A stretch of 34,404 nt of DNA from Candolleomyces eurysporus (taxonomy: Eukaryota; Basidiomycota; Agaricomycetes; Agaricales; Psathyrellaceae): positions 1 to 34,404 of the forward strand of contig JANBPK010001548.1 of NCBI GenBank assembly GCA_027579435.1, written 5' to 3'. The stretch's first letter is position 1, and every line of letters begins with the position of its first letter. Below the pieces are notes generated by a model. The model did no database searches. It was not told where the DNA came from and saw only the letters and a list, made by a program, of their open reading frames with translations. A program made the translations under genes and the position numbers. Below are positions 1 to 9,826 of the stretch, in pieces.

Positions 1-700
1 GAAGGTACGAGTGCCTTCCGGGTTAAATTTCAAGCCTGAAACCGACTGGAAGGCACTAGCACCTTCCGTAGCTCAACCAGGACTTGAACTGAAGGTATTT
101 ACACCTTCCATCACCCTCTCCCTGTTGACGGTACGAGTGCCTTCCGGGTTAAACCTCAAGCCTGAAACCGACGGGAAGGCGCTAGCACCTTCTGTAGCTC
201 TCTCCCAGTCTTGCTGGAAGGTACTAGCACCTTCTACTGTCCTCTCTCACAGGTGGCGCTCCCTTCCAACCTCGACCCAGGACCCAACTGGAAGGCATTT
301 GCACCTTCCGCCGTCCTCTCTCTGTTGAGCTGGAAGGTATAATTGCCTTCCAACGGCCTCTATTGAAGGTTGCATTCCCTTCCAACCTCTCCCCCTCATT
401 GCTTTGGAAGGTACAGGTGCCTTCCGACCTCCTACCTCGAAGGTTATGTTCACTTCCAACCTCCGCATCCTCATCTCTTTTTGGTGACTTTCTTGACTAT
501 TTAGGCGGTCTCCATGAGGTCTGTTACTTTCCTCTTGGATGGACGGTTGACTGACCTTCCCATCCAACCGTGAGCAAAAGGTTTCCGCTATCACTCAGGA
601 CGGTGACAATACCTTCCATCCACGCCCCAGAAGGCCTACACACCTTCAACCCGATTTGCACAGCACCTGCCCTCCGACCTTCCGTTGTATGGCCTGGAAG
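1..700. repeat. Degenerate array of GGAAGG...CCTTCC palindromes
   Basis: About fourteen copies of a roughly 20-bp imperfect palindrome, GGAAGG-N8-CCTTCC, can be seen. Clear ones lie near 1-19, 48-67, 91-109, 128-145, 173-192, 215-234, 290-309, 332-351, 365-382, 406-425, 439-457 and 630-648. A half copy is near 251-267 and another near 693. The loop is often TACTAGCA or close to it. A longer direct repeat of about 73 bp (1-74 and 127-199, offset 126 bp) contains two palindromes each. Units are 20-60 bp apart and pyrimidine-rich between palindromes. The array probably continues left of the window. Open frames here are by-products of the repeat and are not called as genes. Confidence 0.8.
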
Positions 701-982
701 GTCGCGGTAACTGCCCATAGTCATGGTATCTATTGTAACCACACTACACATTTTTTTACTGTTGCTAGTGTAGTTATCTAGTCAATGCACTAGAAAACAG
801 CCTCACGTGTCCATCAATCGCAAAAAGTGCAACCCGTTGCACCTGTTTTGTGCCACCGGTGGCACTGGTTTGGTGCATCCCGACTATCAGCGCCTGCCCC
901 CCTTGAGCGGACAGCGTCTAGTATAGGCCGGGGCACGGCCTCTGATCAGCAAAGGGCAATAAAAAAGGGAGGGTTCGCTCAC
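701..982. other. Gap between palindrome array and truncated gene
   Basis: No gene is recognisable. On the minus strand the DUF6533-like reading frame to the right stops matching its intact paralogue at about 983. Past that point I see no further family exons, so a rearrangement breakpoint probably lies here or just beyond. Confidence 0.4.
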
Positions 983-1391
983 TAGAGGCCAGCCCAACGC
1001 ATGCACAGGTCTGCCCAATCTCGAACAGACGTCCAAGCTGTGGTTCCCGACATATGCCCACGACAGAAATGGCCAGAAGGCCAAGGGATAGTAACGGCAG
1101 AAGAGGTACGCAACCTTGACCGACGACCATGAACTCCGAAGTACCTTGAATGACAGTTAGATCGATATCTGCATCTCTTAAAAAATAGGTACCAGAGTGA
1201 TTTCGTCTTCGATACTGTCAGAGGCAAAGATAAGCCAATATATGGCTGAGGGAAACAGTGACGACTCACCAGCTGAACCACTCATAAATGACGAGAGCGT
1301 TCGCTGACAGGATGCTATACCGTGCATCCCAAAAGGTGAACACAATCCACTGAACACTCGGTTCCGCCAACACCTCCCTTGGCAGGGGCAT
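983..1391 (-). pseudogene. 5' fragment of a DUF6533-family membrane protein
   Basis: Three exons are readable: 1391-1270, 1214-1193 and 1144-983, with GT-AG introns of 55 and 48 nt. They encode about 102 residues matching the N-terminal third of the complete paralogue at 1971-3516. Shared features are DARYSI (EARYAI in the paralogue), VIYEW, a short E-I-x-L segment, and W-(T/S)-S-(I/V)-K followed by the first membrane segment CRYYPL...WAYVGNHS. The third exon is 162 nt in both copies and intron phases agree. After the donor at 982 no equivalent of later exons is found, so the gene lacks about two thirds of its length. It could still give a short product, but it is best read as a relic of a tandem duplication. 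Confidence 0.7.
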
Positions 1392-1970
1392 ATCTGGGTT
1401 CGACGTCGATGTTTGGCGCCCCAGTGGTAGAGCACAACGTCAATGGGGGAACATAGAGGAGAAAGGCTGACGACAGAGTAAAATGGTGCTTGTACTAATA
1501 CACAAATGACCGGCCAATGCTCCCACGAGGTCTAGTGGGTTTATGCTTTAAATTGCGTGCGGATTGAATTAGAGGTGGCGAAGACATTGATACAAGATGC
1601 CCGGTCTTTGCGGCAGTTGCTCCCAAGGGTATCATCAGCGATGACCATAGTAATCTCTTCCCTCCTCCAGAAAATGCGCAAATTTGTACGACCAGTCGTT
1701 TGCATAGAATCAGCAGAGATAGCGAAGTTTTACTTACAGGGTACCTCACCAAGAAATCCTCAATGGTTTCTGGAAACCTACTGACAGGCTGGCGTGACGG
1801 CGACCTAACCCAAAAGAACCCGAGGCGACATGATGGGTCCCAAAACATCTGGATGGATCATGGATCTCGTAAAGCAAAGCAGCCATGAATGTTGATGCTA
1901 TAAAAGTACAAATGAACTAGTTCTACAGTGAATTATTGAATAATAATGTTTTGAGAGTCCTTGACGGTAT
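1392..1970. other. Spacer between the two DUF6533 copies
   Basis: This lies between the start of the truncated copy and the stop of the intact one. A 117-codon minus-strand frame (1495-1848) is open, but it has no recognisable domain and no paralogue support, so I do not call it. Confidence 0.4.
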
Positions 1971-3516
1971 CTATGAACGAATGTGTGGTAATATGGGTAA
2001 AGGATCTGTCTTCATGAGCCAAACGTCCTGGTCTTTATATGTGTCCATTTTGCCGAGGGCAGAGCGCACAAGGCCGGAGTTGATACGAGAGAGTTCAGTT
2101 GGTGTAGGGGTGACTCTACGACGCAGTTGCAAGATGCTAAGTGGAACAATTAGCTTGTTGAGCGTGAAAGGCGAATTGCTTGCTTACACGCGACAGGCCT
2201 GCATTCAACATCCTTTCAAGTTAGTCAAAGTTGAGGGCATGCATATGAAGAGCAAAGTACTCACCACGAGGTTTGGTAAAACGAGGCTGAGGGGAAGGCC
2301 AATACCAGAATGAAAGGCTGGTGGTCTTAATATTGATGTGATCAGTGAACAGAGCGTTGGTGACCAGGCATGAATCCTTACTTGAAGAAAGCAGTGGCAG
2401 CTGCGACATTGACAATAGTGACAGCGATGAAAGCACCTAGACCTGTTCTGGTTAGTCACCAGTGAAATGAAAATAACAATTGGAGTACCTTGCTTCACGA
2501 AGTAATCAGCGAGGGAACCACCATGAAAGGAACTCTCTCTGTTGCAATACTGCCAAGGTGATTAGCTCGTCGCCGAGGCAGGTATCTGTGGTCGGTAGAC
2601 TCACAATTACGACAATTGCCAACGACACCAAGTCCATCAGGGTGGCCGCCAGCTAAAATTAATCAGAACCGGACCGTTTTCATTTTGGATTGCGCATACC
2701 ATTGATATCTGCGCGATGGTGATAAGCGTGTGTTTCGCGCGAGAGAAGGTGGGATAACGTGGACGTACACCAATACGAATGGCCATCAAGCCCGAGCCAT
2801 AATTTGGAAAACAACCAGTGGGACCTAGTATATCATAGAAGACACNGGGGGGGCATGTAAATGTGCGTGCAGAAAGCCCAAATGTCGATTCCCAACAACA
2901 CAGAATAGGATAGGCCGAGGACAATGAACATTCGCCAATCTCGCCCGGTGAACGCCCATGCCCTCATCATCATGACCGCTAGAGGACCAAAAATGAGATA
3001 AAAGACTGGAGAAACAGAGAAGTGCGCACCTTGAGAGAAGAATTGCTAGAAACCAGGAGGATACCGTGTTGAGGATGAAATCGGTGTCGCCAAGGAAATC
3101 TGGACTCACGTAGGGGGCTAGGAGCATGTGGATCGCCAGTCCAGCTTTGGTACACTGTTCATACGAGTGGTTGCCCACATAGGCCCACATGATGACAGGC
3201 CAGCAGAGCAGAGGATAGTATCGACATAGATAATAGGCGAACTTGATGGACGTCCATCGTGAACGGTAAATCTACTCAAACGATGAGCAAATTGGGGCAA
3301 TGAGACTATAATAAGCTACGAACGAGCTTGATTTCCTTCTCAAGTCTACCAAGCGCTCTGTAATCAGTCGAGATTTGGGAGCAGAGGCGAAACCGTAACG
3401 CACCCATTAATCCATTCGTAGACCTGCAACCCGTAAACCGCGGCTATCGCGTATCTGGCCTCTTGAATGGACGTCACGGCCCACAAGACCCCATGCCAGG
3501 CGTACTCTTCAGCCAT
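1971..3516 (-). CDS. DUF6533-family multi-pass membrane protein
   Basis: Twelve exons fit GT-AG rules: 3516-3404, 3357-3324, 3271-3110, 3045-3030, 2978-2769, 2708-2700, 2652-2605, 2549-2489, 2442-2382, 2325-2265, 2198-2188 and 2136-1971. Introns are 46-66 nt; exons of 16, 9 and 11 nt are inferred from frame and so less certain. The product is about 316 residues. Family hallmarks are YEW then E-I-x-L near residues 33-49, RYYPLLCWPVIMWAYVG as a membrane segment, RAWAFTGRDW, and a C-terminal CRVILQLRRR after the last membrane segment. Further hydrophobic spans are LGLSYSVLLGIDIWAF, LMDLVSLAIVVI and FIAVTIVNVAAATAFF. DUF6533 proteins are basidiomycete membrane proteins, often in paralogous clusters, with unknown biochemical role. 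The N at 2846 in a C run breaks the frame by one base; dropping it restores continuity, so I treat it as a sequencing artefact. Confidence 0.8.
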
Positions 3517-4475
3517 TATCTAGCAAATGGCGATCCTCGAGGGGCACCAGACCCGCCAGCGTTGTTGGCGAAAATTTGAAGGAGAGCTGGCGCAAAAGAG
3601 TGGTGATTGGGAACAAGGGCCGCCTGTCATCGACGCCTATCGCGAGCTGGGGCATTTAGATTAATGGAGAAGGACTTGGAAGCACCGCTCCGAGGGTGAC
3701 AAAAAGATCCGGACTGATGAGATCAGGACATATCAACGGTCGACTCACCGCCGTGTCTTTTGCAGTCGATGGAAAACGTCCTCCGAATCACCAGGGGTTA
3801 TCATGGATGTGCAACTAGCACACGCTTTCACAACTGTGCGGCCAACCGTTGAGTGCACTCCTTCAAAGCTTTGACTGAACGTAGTAACGTATTTGTCGAG
3901 TCTGGCCCTTCGACCTGGTTCAGCAAATGGTTCCGAGCCCTCGCCCGGGAATCATTCGACCCGGACAGATTTCGTAGCTATATACGTGAGCATGGAAGAA
4001 TAGAACAAACGCACTCCCTGAAGTGAATCATTGATTAGTAGTCCTCCTTGAATACTCCCGTTGGAAGCAAATTCATCGATCCAGCTGCGACAGCCTTTAC
4101 CTAATATCTGTCGTGAAGAGAGTCTGTTGGGAATTTAAAGGGAGCTCGATATGTTATGTCGAGCTCGATCGACCCTTGGAGCTTGGAGCTCCAAGGAACA
4201 GGGGCATAGATTGTCACCTGGCACCCGAACATTTCGGGCCCGCTCCTCTTTGTACCCCTCGTACCAAATCCGGCTTCCATGAGAGAGCAACGTCCTTTTC
4301 GAGTATTTTACCCCTGATAGGCAGCTCACAATAAGGATAGCTTCATTTCGCTAAAAGGCCCATAGGGCAAAGAGTCCGAAATAACATCGCTGGCAGGCAG
4401 GGTTCAAAGACCGATGGCCATTCATTCTCCATGGAATTACGAAAGATTGATCCATCCCATCCTCCTCCAATGCTA
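3517..4475. other. Intergenic region, DUF6533 to ORC4
   Basis: No firm gene. One plus-strand frame, about 3848-4026, is protein-like in composition (contains STWFSKWFRALARESFDPDR) and ends in TGA, but it has no in-frame ATG, no splice context I trust and no family I recognise. A 73-codon frame at 4113-4334 looks random. Confidence 0.35.
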
Positions 4476-7402
4476 CTACTTCGCCCACCACTTCTTCAGA
4501 TTGACCTGGCCTGTCTTCTCAACAGCCTTCTTCAAGTCTTCCGTCTCCACAGCACACCTGTACTTGACGAACTCCTTCGGCGTAGTGAAAGATGTTGCGG
4601 CAGCAGGCACAAAGATTCGACTGCTAACCAGAGATTCGAAAGCCTGCCCGTAAAAAACAAGTCAGTTAACGCGTTCGCGAGAGAGAGGAGCAACAGTAGA
4701 GAGCGACTTACACTTAACATAACACCTCTGTCACATTTAACCATTCCAATACTCGTCCCGTTTAGCTGGATCGGCGCCGCCATGCTAGCCCGAACCTGAA
4801 TCCTAAAGGCGTCATAGAGCATCTCAAAGTTGAATATGTCATGACCTTTCACCTGGCTGTGACGACTTGCAATCAACAAGCACAGTGCAGGGTAAGGTAA
4901 CCCATGTAGGGTTGCAAAAGGTGTCCGCGTTCGCTGAGTGTCAGCCGCGCGTTGGAGGATGGCAGAAGAGGGGAAAGGCTGGGAAGGACAGAGACGTGCG
5001 ACTGGAGTGATGAGAAGACGAAGCAGGACACGGGCGTCCCGAACGATACTATACGTCTCATGCACCGTTTGCTTCGTACCGGGGTCGGCTAAGAATTTCT
5101 CAACACCCGCGGTCCAGAGCTCATTCCATTCCTTTACTTCCTCCTCCTCGTACTCTTCTGCATCTATGGGAGCCAGCAAGCACTCTCGTGCAATGCTCGT
5201 CCACCCCACTTCCTGATGGACATTAGCCACCCGCACAGTCCTTCCACTAAACCGACTCTTGACGCGCTTCTCTAACAGCTGCACAACGTCAACCCGGCTG
5301 GTGATACCAACGACTGCCAATCCCTTGTTCCCTTGGGAAGACTGGCACGCTTGGACCGTATCAAGGAGGCAGTAAAGCAGCGCTTGTCGTGGGTGCAGAG
5401 CGAACAGATCGAATGCATCGACCAGAACGATTGTGGGCCTGTTCAAAGTGGGAAGCAGAGAGATAAGAGCGGGGAGATGTGACGACGCGGGGAGTGTGAT
5501 ACTGGCGGTGACTTCGCCAGGGTTGCTATCCAAGAAAGGGTTATCGTCGTCATTCTGAACTCCTCCTGTTCGGTCTTGCTCATCGTCTCCGTCGCCAAAA
5601 TGTGAAAGGTAAGAGCTCCCGGTCTGTTCTGCCAACTGTACTGCAATTTGTCGTAAGGCCAGACGGTCATTAGATTGAACCCAGCCTGACAGACGAATAA
5701 CGATGGGTTTGGGGGGACTTGGATCCGATCCCGAGGCTTGACAAAGCTCGGAGAGGCATCGCTCTACTAGCTGCATCAAAATTAGAATGGCTATTGAGAA
5801 TGCGATCTGAATACTGCTGCTTACCCTTGTTTTCCCGCTACCTCGCGGCCCTAGCACCAAACAGCTGTTGCCTTCGTTTCGAGATACAGTGCCCTCCATT
5901 AAACCTTTGAGTTGTTCGTATGCTGCGTGGTTGTCGTAGTCGTCTTCCGCTTCAGTTGCCTTTGCTTTCCGTCTACCCAAGTCGGAGGCGACTGCCAAGA
6001 TCCTAGGTGGGTTTGATAGGGCGCGTAAAATGGCTCTTTTTTGAGCGTTGAAACAAGGAAGGAGGTGCTCTGAAAGAGCGTATGTACCAGCCCCTCTGGT
6101 CGGTGAAGATTGAGCCATACGATCTCGCGTGGATGGTGTGGTCGGTTGAACGAGCTGTTTGACGGGGTAGGATCCAATTTCCAAGGTATCTTCTTCCTTG
6201 TCCTGTCTAGCTGCGTGAGCGCCCCGTTTACGCCTGCTAGGGGTCGTCGGGTCAGTCTGAGCAGCATTGACAGCACGCCTCGTCCAAGGACTTCCTGGAC
6301 GAGCATTCGCAGTAGGATCCGGCTCTATCGTGTTCAAATTTGTCATTTGTTCTTCTTGGTCGTCAGATTGAAGTTCAATGGCTCTGCGTTCTCGCCTGTT
6401 GGGAGACTCCTTGTTTGCAGTGACTAGTATTCCCTTCGAGGGGCTGGTCGCCTCGGAGGATGCTTGGAACCGGCCCTTCCGCTCCCCCTCCAGCCCTGTG
6501 TCGTTGCCATCCGGTTCGGCAATAGCGACGACGCGTTTACGCTTGCCATAGGTTTTGGGTGCAACCTCGACAGCGACAGCAATCTCCCGCTTCCTCAAAG
6601 ACCGTCCTGGCTGTGGCTTCTCGTTTTGACCCGTCAGCGATCGTTCCTCCACCACCCGGGCTTCTGTTCCAGAAGGAATAGGGCTTGGGGCTTTGGCCGG
6701 TTGCTTCTTAGCAGGCTGTCGGTTTGCACGCAACCTTTCCTTCGGGGTTGGTGATAGCGAATGTACCCGTTTGGCCTCATGAGGTTTGCCACGTCCGTTA
6801 GGTGGAGGCTGGTTGACCTCTTCGTCTTCTATTGCCTGTGTTTTGGGCTGTCTACCGCGCCGACGAGGTTGTGGCACAGGTATAGCATCGGGATGTTCGA
6901 GAGCAGTTCGACTACGCGTGCGTTTGGGTCTGGGTTCTTCCGGCGTGATTTTGCGCCGTTTCAATGGTTGCTGTGGCTTGAGCTCGACCGCCTCTCCCAC
7001 GTCTACACCAGCAGTCGTCTGGAGTATGCGCTCAGCATCTTGTATCTGCTTCTTCTTGGGCCTTCCTCGTGGCTTATTCTCCTTCGATGATGTGTTCGCC
7101 TCGTCCGGCTCTATCTCCAGCCTTCTTCCCCCTCTGGCAGGCCTCGTAGCCGGCTTCTGCTCTTCTTCGTGCATCTCTTCGTCGCTTTCAGGAGTTGGAA
7201 TTGAGCGAAAAGTGCGTTTTCCACCATAGACTCTGGTCACTGTTGGCTTTTTTGTTGAGTGCCCAAGCACCGTGTTTGAACGCGTCGGACGATTTGAGGT
7301 GGTGGCAGCGGGCTCAGGCGCCCCTGACGATCGCGTTCTGCGCAGATTATTCGGATTGGAAGTTTCCTGGTCTGCCAGGACTTCGGCTTTTCGTTTTGCC
7401 AT
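4476..7402 (-). CDS. ORC4: Origin recognition complex subunit 4
   Basis: Encodes an AAA+ subunit of the nuclear origin recognition complex, which binds origins and loads MCM helicase. Exons are 7402-5825, 5770-4712 and 4643-4476, with introns of 54 and 68 nt, giving 934 residues. The start gives MAKRKAEV with purine at -3 and G at +4; another in-frame ATG lies at 7492. Residues 1-440 are charged and disordered, with a canonical AT-hook PRGRPKKK at 111-118, weaker RRRGRQPK (180-187) and NGRGKPHE (202-209), and basic clusters such as PLKRRK. The AAA+ part has Walker A GPRGSGKTR at 518-526, a Walker B-like VDAFDLF near 643-649, and the Orc4-typical LLEKRVKSRFS. The C-terminus reads as a winged helix. 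Human Orc4 is about 436 residues; S. pombe Orc4 is also long because of AT-hooks. The Walker B acidic pair is D-A rather than D-E. Confidence 0.93.
4644..4711 (-). other. ORC4 intron 2
   Basis: GTAAGT...GGGCAG, 68 nt, phase 0. Splicing joins GVMLS to AFESLVSS and leads to the stop at 4476-4478 after LKKWWAK. The unspliced frame runs to an unrelated tail. Confidence 0.85.
5771..5824 (-). other. ORC4 intron 1
   Basis: GTAAGC...CAG, 54 nt, phase 0. It falls immediately after the Walker A motif (GSGKTR) and before LVERCL. Reading through it would insert an Orc4-unlike hydrophobic stretch. Confidence 0.85.
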
Positions 7403-8574
7403 CGCGATATGAGGGACTCTAGTCAGACTTGTTCTCGTGAAGGTTTCGGGGCTTGCTGGGTCACGGCTAGTCACAGCACGTGCATGTGTCACAGCGCGTG
7501 ACGTTCAAGTTCTTCTTTCGAGCTTGCCCGAAGCCCGAAGAATACCTCTTGGACTGGATGGATCAAACGTCGTTACCTCTCTGTCCGACATCTCTCAAGA
7601 ACGGTCATACGTGGGCATACGGCGCTAAACCGAATCGTGGCCGGTAGCACATGACTCAAGCGTGAGACTTGCCTAGGATAGGCAGTCGGCCTCCGGACTA
7701 GGTCTAACAATGACATCGCGTTTTGCGACTCGTAATGTCACGTGTACGGGTTGATGCGTAACGGGGAGTTGGGCGCTTAGACTAGCGCCAAATTTGCGGA
7801 TTTCTGCTATCTTCGAGTTTGCGGTCGAGAGTAAATTATGTGCGCCATAAGGGCTAATTGTCCCACGTTAAGCCTACCGTAATTGAGAACGGCCAGGTAG
7901 TGGTCACAATGTGCTGATTGCAAGGGAACCCAGAACCCAGCACTCTGGATCACCAAGGACTTTCTCGCGCAGAAACAGCGCCTTTTCTGTGGCGCACGAG
8001 ACCTTACAGCAAGCTGAACTCTATCATAGGATTACATACAGACACATCGCCACTTCCCATGGATCCAGCGACCGCCACTGTAGAGTTTGCGCGGGATCCT
8101 TCCCATGTTCCTCATTTGTGTCGGGTTTTCTCCTCTCTGAAGCCAAGTAGTTGCGTTGTCTTGAGGAGTCTCAAACACAAGAGCCTTTCCCTGTGCATTT
8201 AGACGTGTTTTGACTCTGGCCCCCTTATACCCAAGTTTGACCATGGGAGGAATCTCCGTATTTGGGCACCCACTACGAAACACGTCCGGAAGTCCTTACA
8301 CAGCGGAACGCCTGCAACAGCATCCGATCTCCAATTCAACATTACTTCTTCGATTAAAAACTTGCGTCGACCGCGTTGGTTGTAGCTTATCTTGTCCTTG
8401 AGGGCAAATCGGGCTGCTCGATAACCTATTTCCCATTGTCTGGATACTGTGTCAGCGCTAACACGAGGATGCACATGGCCTCGCTACTCCACCAATCACT
8501 AAGGGGTCACGGCTTGTACACTCAACTGATACTCTGCTATGACGGAGTTGGTATCAGCGAGATGGGACTGTATC
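7403..8574. other. Intergenic region between ORC4 and gene A1
   Basis: This holds the divergent upstream regions of ORC4 (minus) and A1 (plus). A CACGTG E-box lies near 7478, about 75 bp upstream of the ORC4 start, within GCACGTGCATGTG. Overlapping open frames on both strands at 7911-8474 contradict each other and show no known domain; I see no gene that can be supported. Confidence 0.4.
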
Positions 8575-8583
8575 TATATAAAA
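8575..8583 (+). promoter_or_regulatory. TATA box of gene A1
   Basis: TATATAAAA lies 47 bp upstream of the A1 ATG, leaving room for a very short leader. It is the best core-promoter match in the upstream region. Confidence 0.55.
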
Positions 8584-8629
8584 TTGTCTCCACAGCGTGC
8601 CATCTTGGCATCCCTTCTTGAACCCGACA

Positions 8630-9826
8630 ATGCAAGCAACAATCCCATCCTCAGATCCGGATGCACTCGATTTGTCGCCCACAGCCACCCTCACCGACTT
8701 GCAACCAGTCCAGAACCAATATTTGCAGCCCTCGCTTCCACTGAAGGTTGAAGAGATATTCCAGGACACCCGAGGCAGAGATTTGTGGGACGTTCTCAAG
8801 GATGCGAAGCTCGGGAAAGTGAGTCAGTTTATGCGTTGAGGGCTCTCCACCAAAAGAGATTCATCATTCTTTTCCATGAATAGGGGGCTCTGCAGAGCGA
8901 CATTGACCAAGGCACTGTGAAATGCGACCTTGCTCCCTGTTTTGGACCGCTGATGGACCAGAGTCCGAGTGTCAAGACCATGGATGATGCCACCATCGTA
9001 ATGCTTTGGGCATCCCTCAAAGAGTTGACACATGCTAGAAGCATCCGCAAGGACCTCAACTTTAAGACAGTGGAAGCTATCTTCAGAAAAAACCCGTTCC
9101 TGGAGCATGTTCCTACCAAGGACGTAAATATGAGTGATACGCTCACTGAAAACCGTGATTTCAAGTTTTGGGACGGCTACCTGGGTAACAAAGAGGCAAA
9201 TCGCCTGAATATCGACAAGCTCGTGAGTTTTTCCCTTCCATATACACACTATCTACGGTTCGCTTTAAAGCTCCTTGTCCTATGAAGGTTCGCAATTGGT
9301 TTAACAATCTCATCAAGGACGTCGACGTACGCGAGAGAGTCGACATTGCTCTTGACGAAGTCCGAGACATCGTTGCGCGAACTAGCTCAGATCTGGATTC
9401 GCAAAGGACAAAAGACTGGAAGAAGACGTTTCTTGACTTTGGCATATTGCGCTTTCCCGACATCACTTACCCTTACATTCGGGTAAGTTGTTCAACACTT
9501 TCCGATGAACCTCATACTATAGGCCAGCTTTTGAATCAATTGTCAGATTTATCACATCCGACTCTCTGCTTGGGCATTGTGTCGAGACTTCTGCGGTGTG
9601 TACGAAAAGAATTGTAATGGTGTCGAGGGGGGTGCGTCACTAGTTTGATCACTAAACCCATCATGAAAACTCATTCCTCTGAGCAGAATACTGTTCGCGC
9701 GAGTACAGGCCGCGCGAGCCCGTCATTCAGGGGCTGAGCAGAGAGGTGCTCAAGCAAGCAGTCGGTGAAGCGCAGAGGTTCATCGACGACCTTTGTCGAG
9801 TAGAGGCTCCTAGCACTATCAACTGA
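8630..9826 (+). CDS. Gene A1, unknown four-member paralogous family
   Basis: Five exons (8630-8818, 8884-9222, 9288-9482, 9547-9631, 9687-9826) give 315 residues; every junction keeps frame with GT-AG introns of 64-65 and 55 nt. I do not recognise the family. It is homologous over its length to A2 (14633-15685) and more distantly to B1 and B2. Shared blocks are LAP-x-FG near the start of exon 2, a helical stretch with ASLKELTHA, then LRFPDITYPYIR ending exon 3, IYHIRLSAW opening exon 4, and E-Y-x-S-x-E-(Y/F) opening exon 5. The last intron splits a Glu codon (G|AA), as in the paralogues. No signal peptide or membrane segment is seen, so a soluble intracellular protein is likely. Start chosen at the first ATG after the TATA box. 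Confidence 0.72.

Noticed and set aside
247..594. 115-codon minus-strand open frame in the palindrome array
   Set aside because: It is a translation of repeated DNA with no domain; period and composition follow the array.
1..700. CRISPR-like spacing of palindromes
   Set aside because: Repeats are degenerate, spacers vary in length and are partly repeated themselves, and the genome is eukaryotic.
1389..1445. tRNA-like CAGTGGTAGAGCAC with GGTTCGA nearby
   Set aside because: The B-box-like word precedes the A-box-like word, no cloverleaf forms, and the segment is coding or leader sequence of the DUF6533 copy.
6786..7229. Long plus-strand frames opposite ORC4
   Set aside because: Shadows of the low-complexity basic N-terminal half of Orc4; no motifs of their own.
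7403..7492. Thirty-residue N-terminal extension of Orc4 from the ATG at 7492
   Set aside because: Possible, but the ATG at 7402 has better context and immediately gives a basic MAKRKA start; kept only as an alternative.
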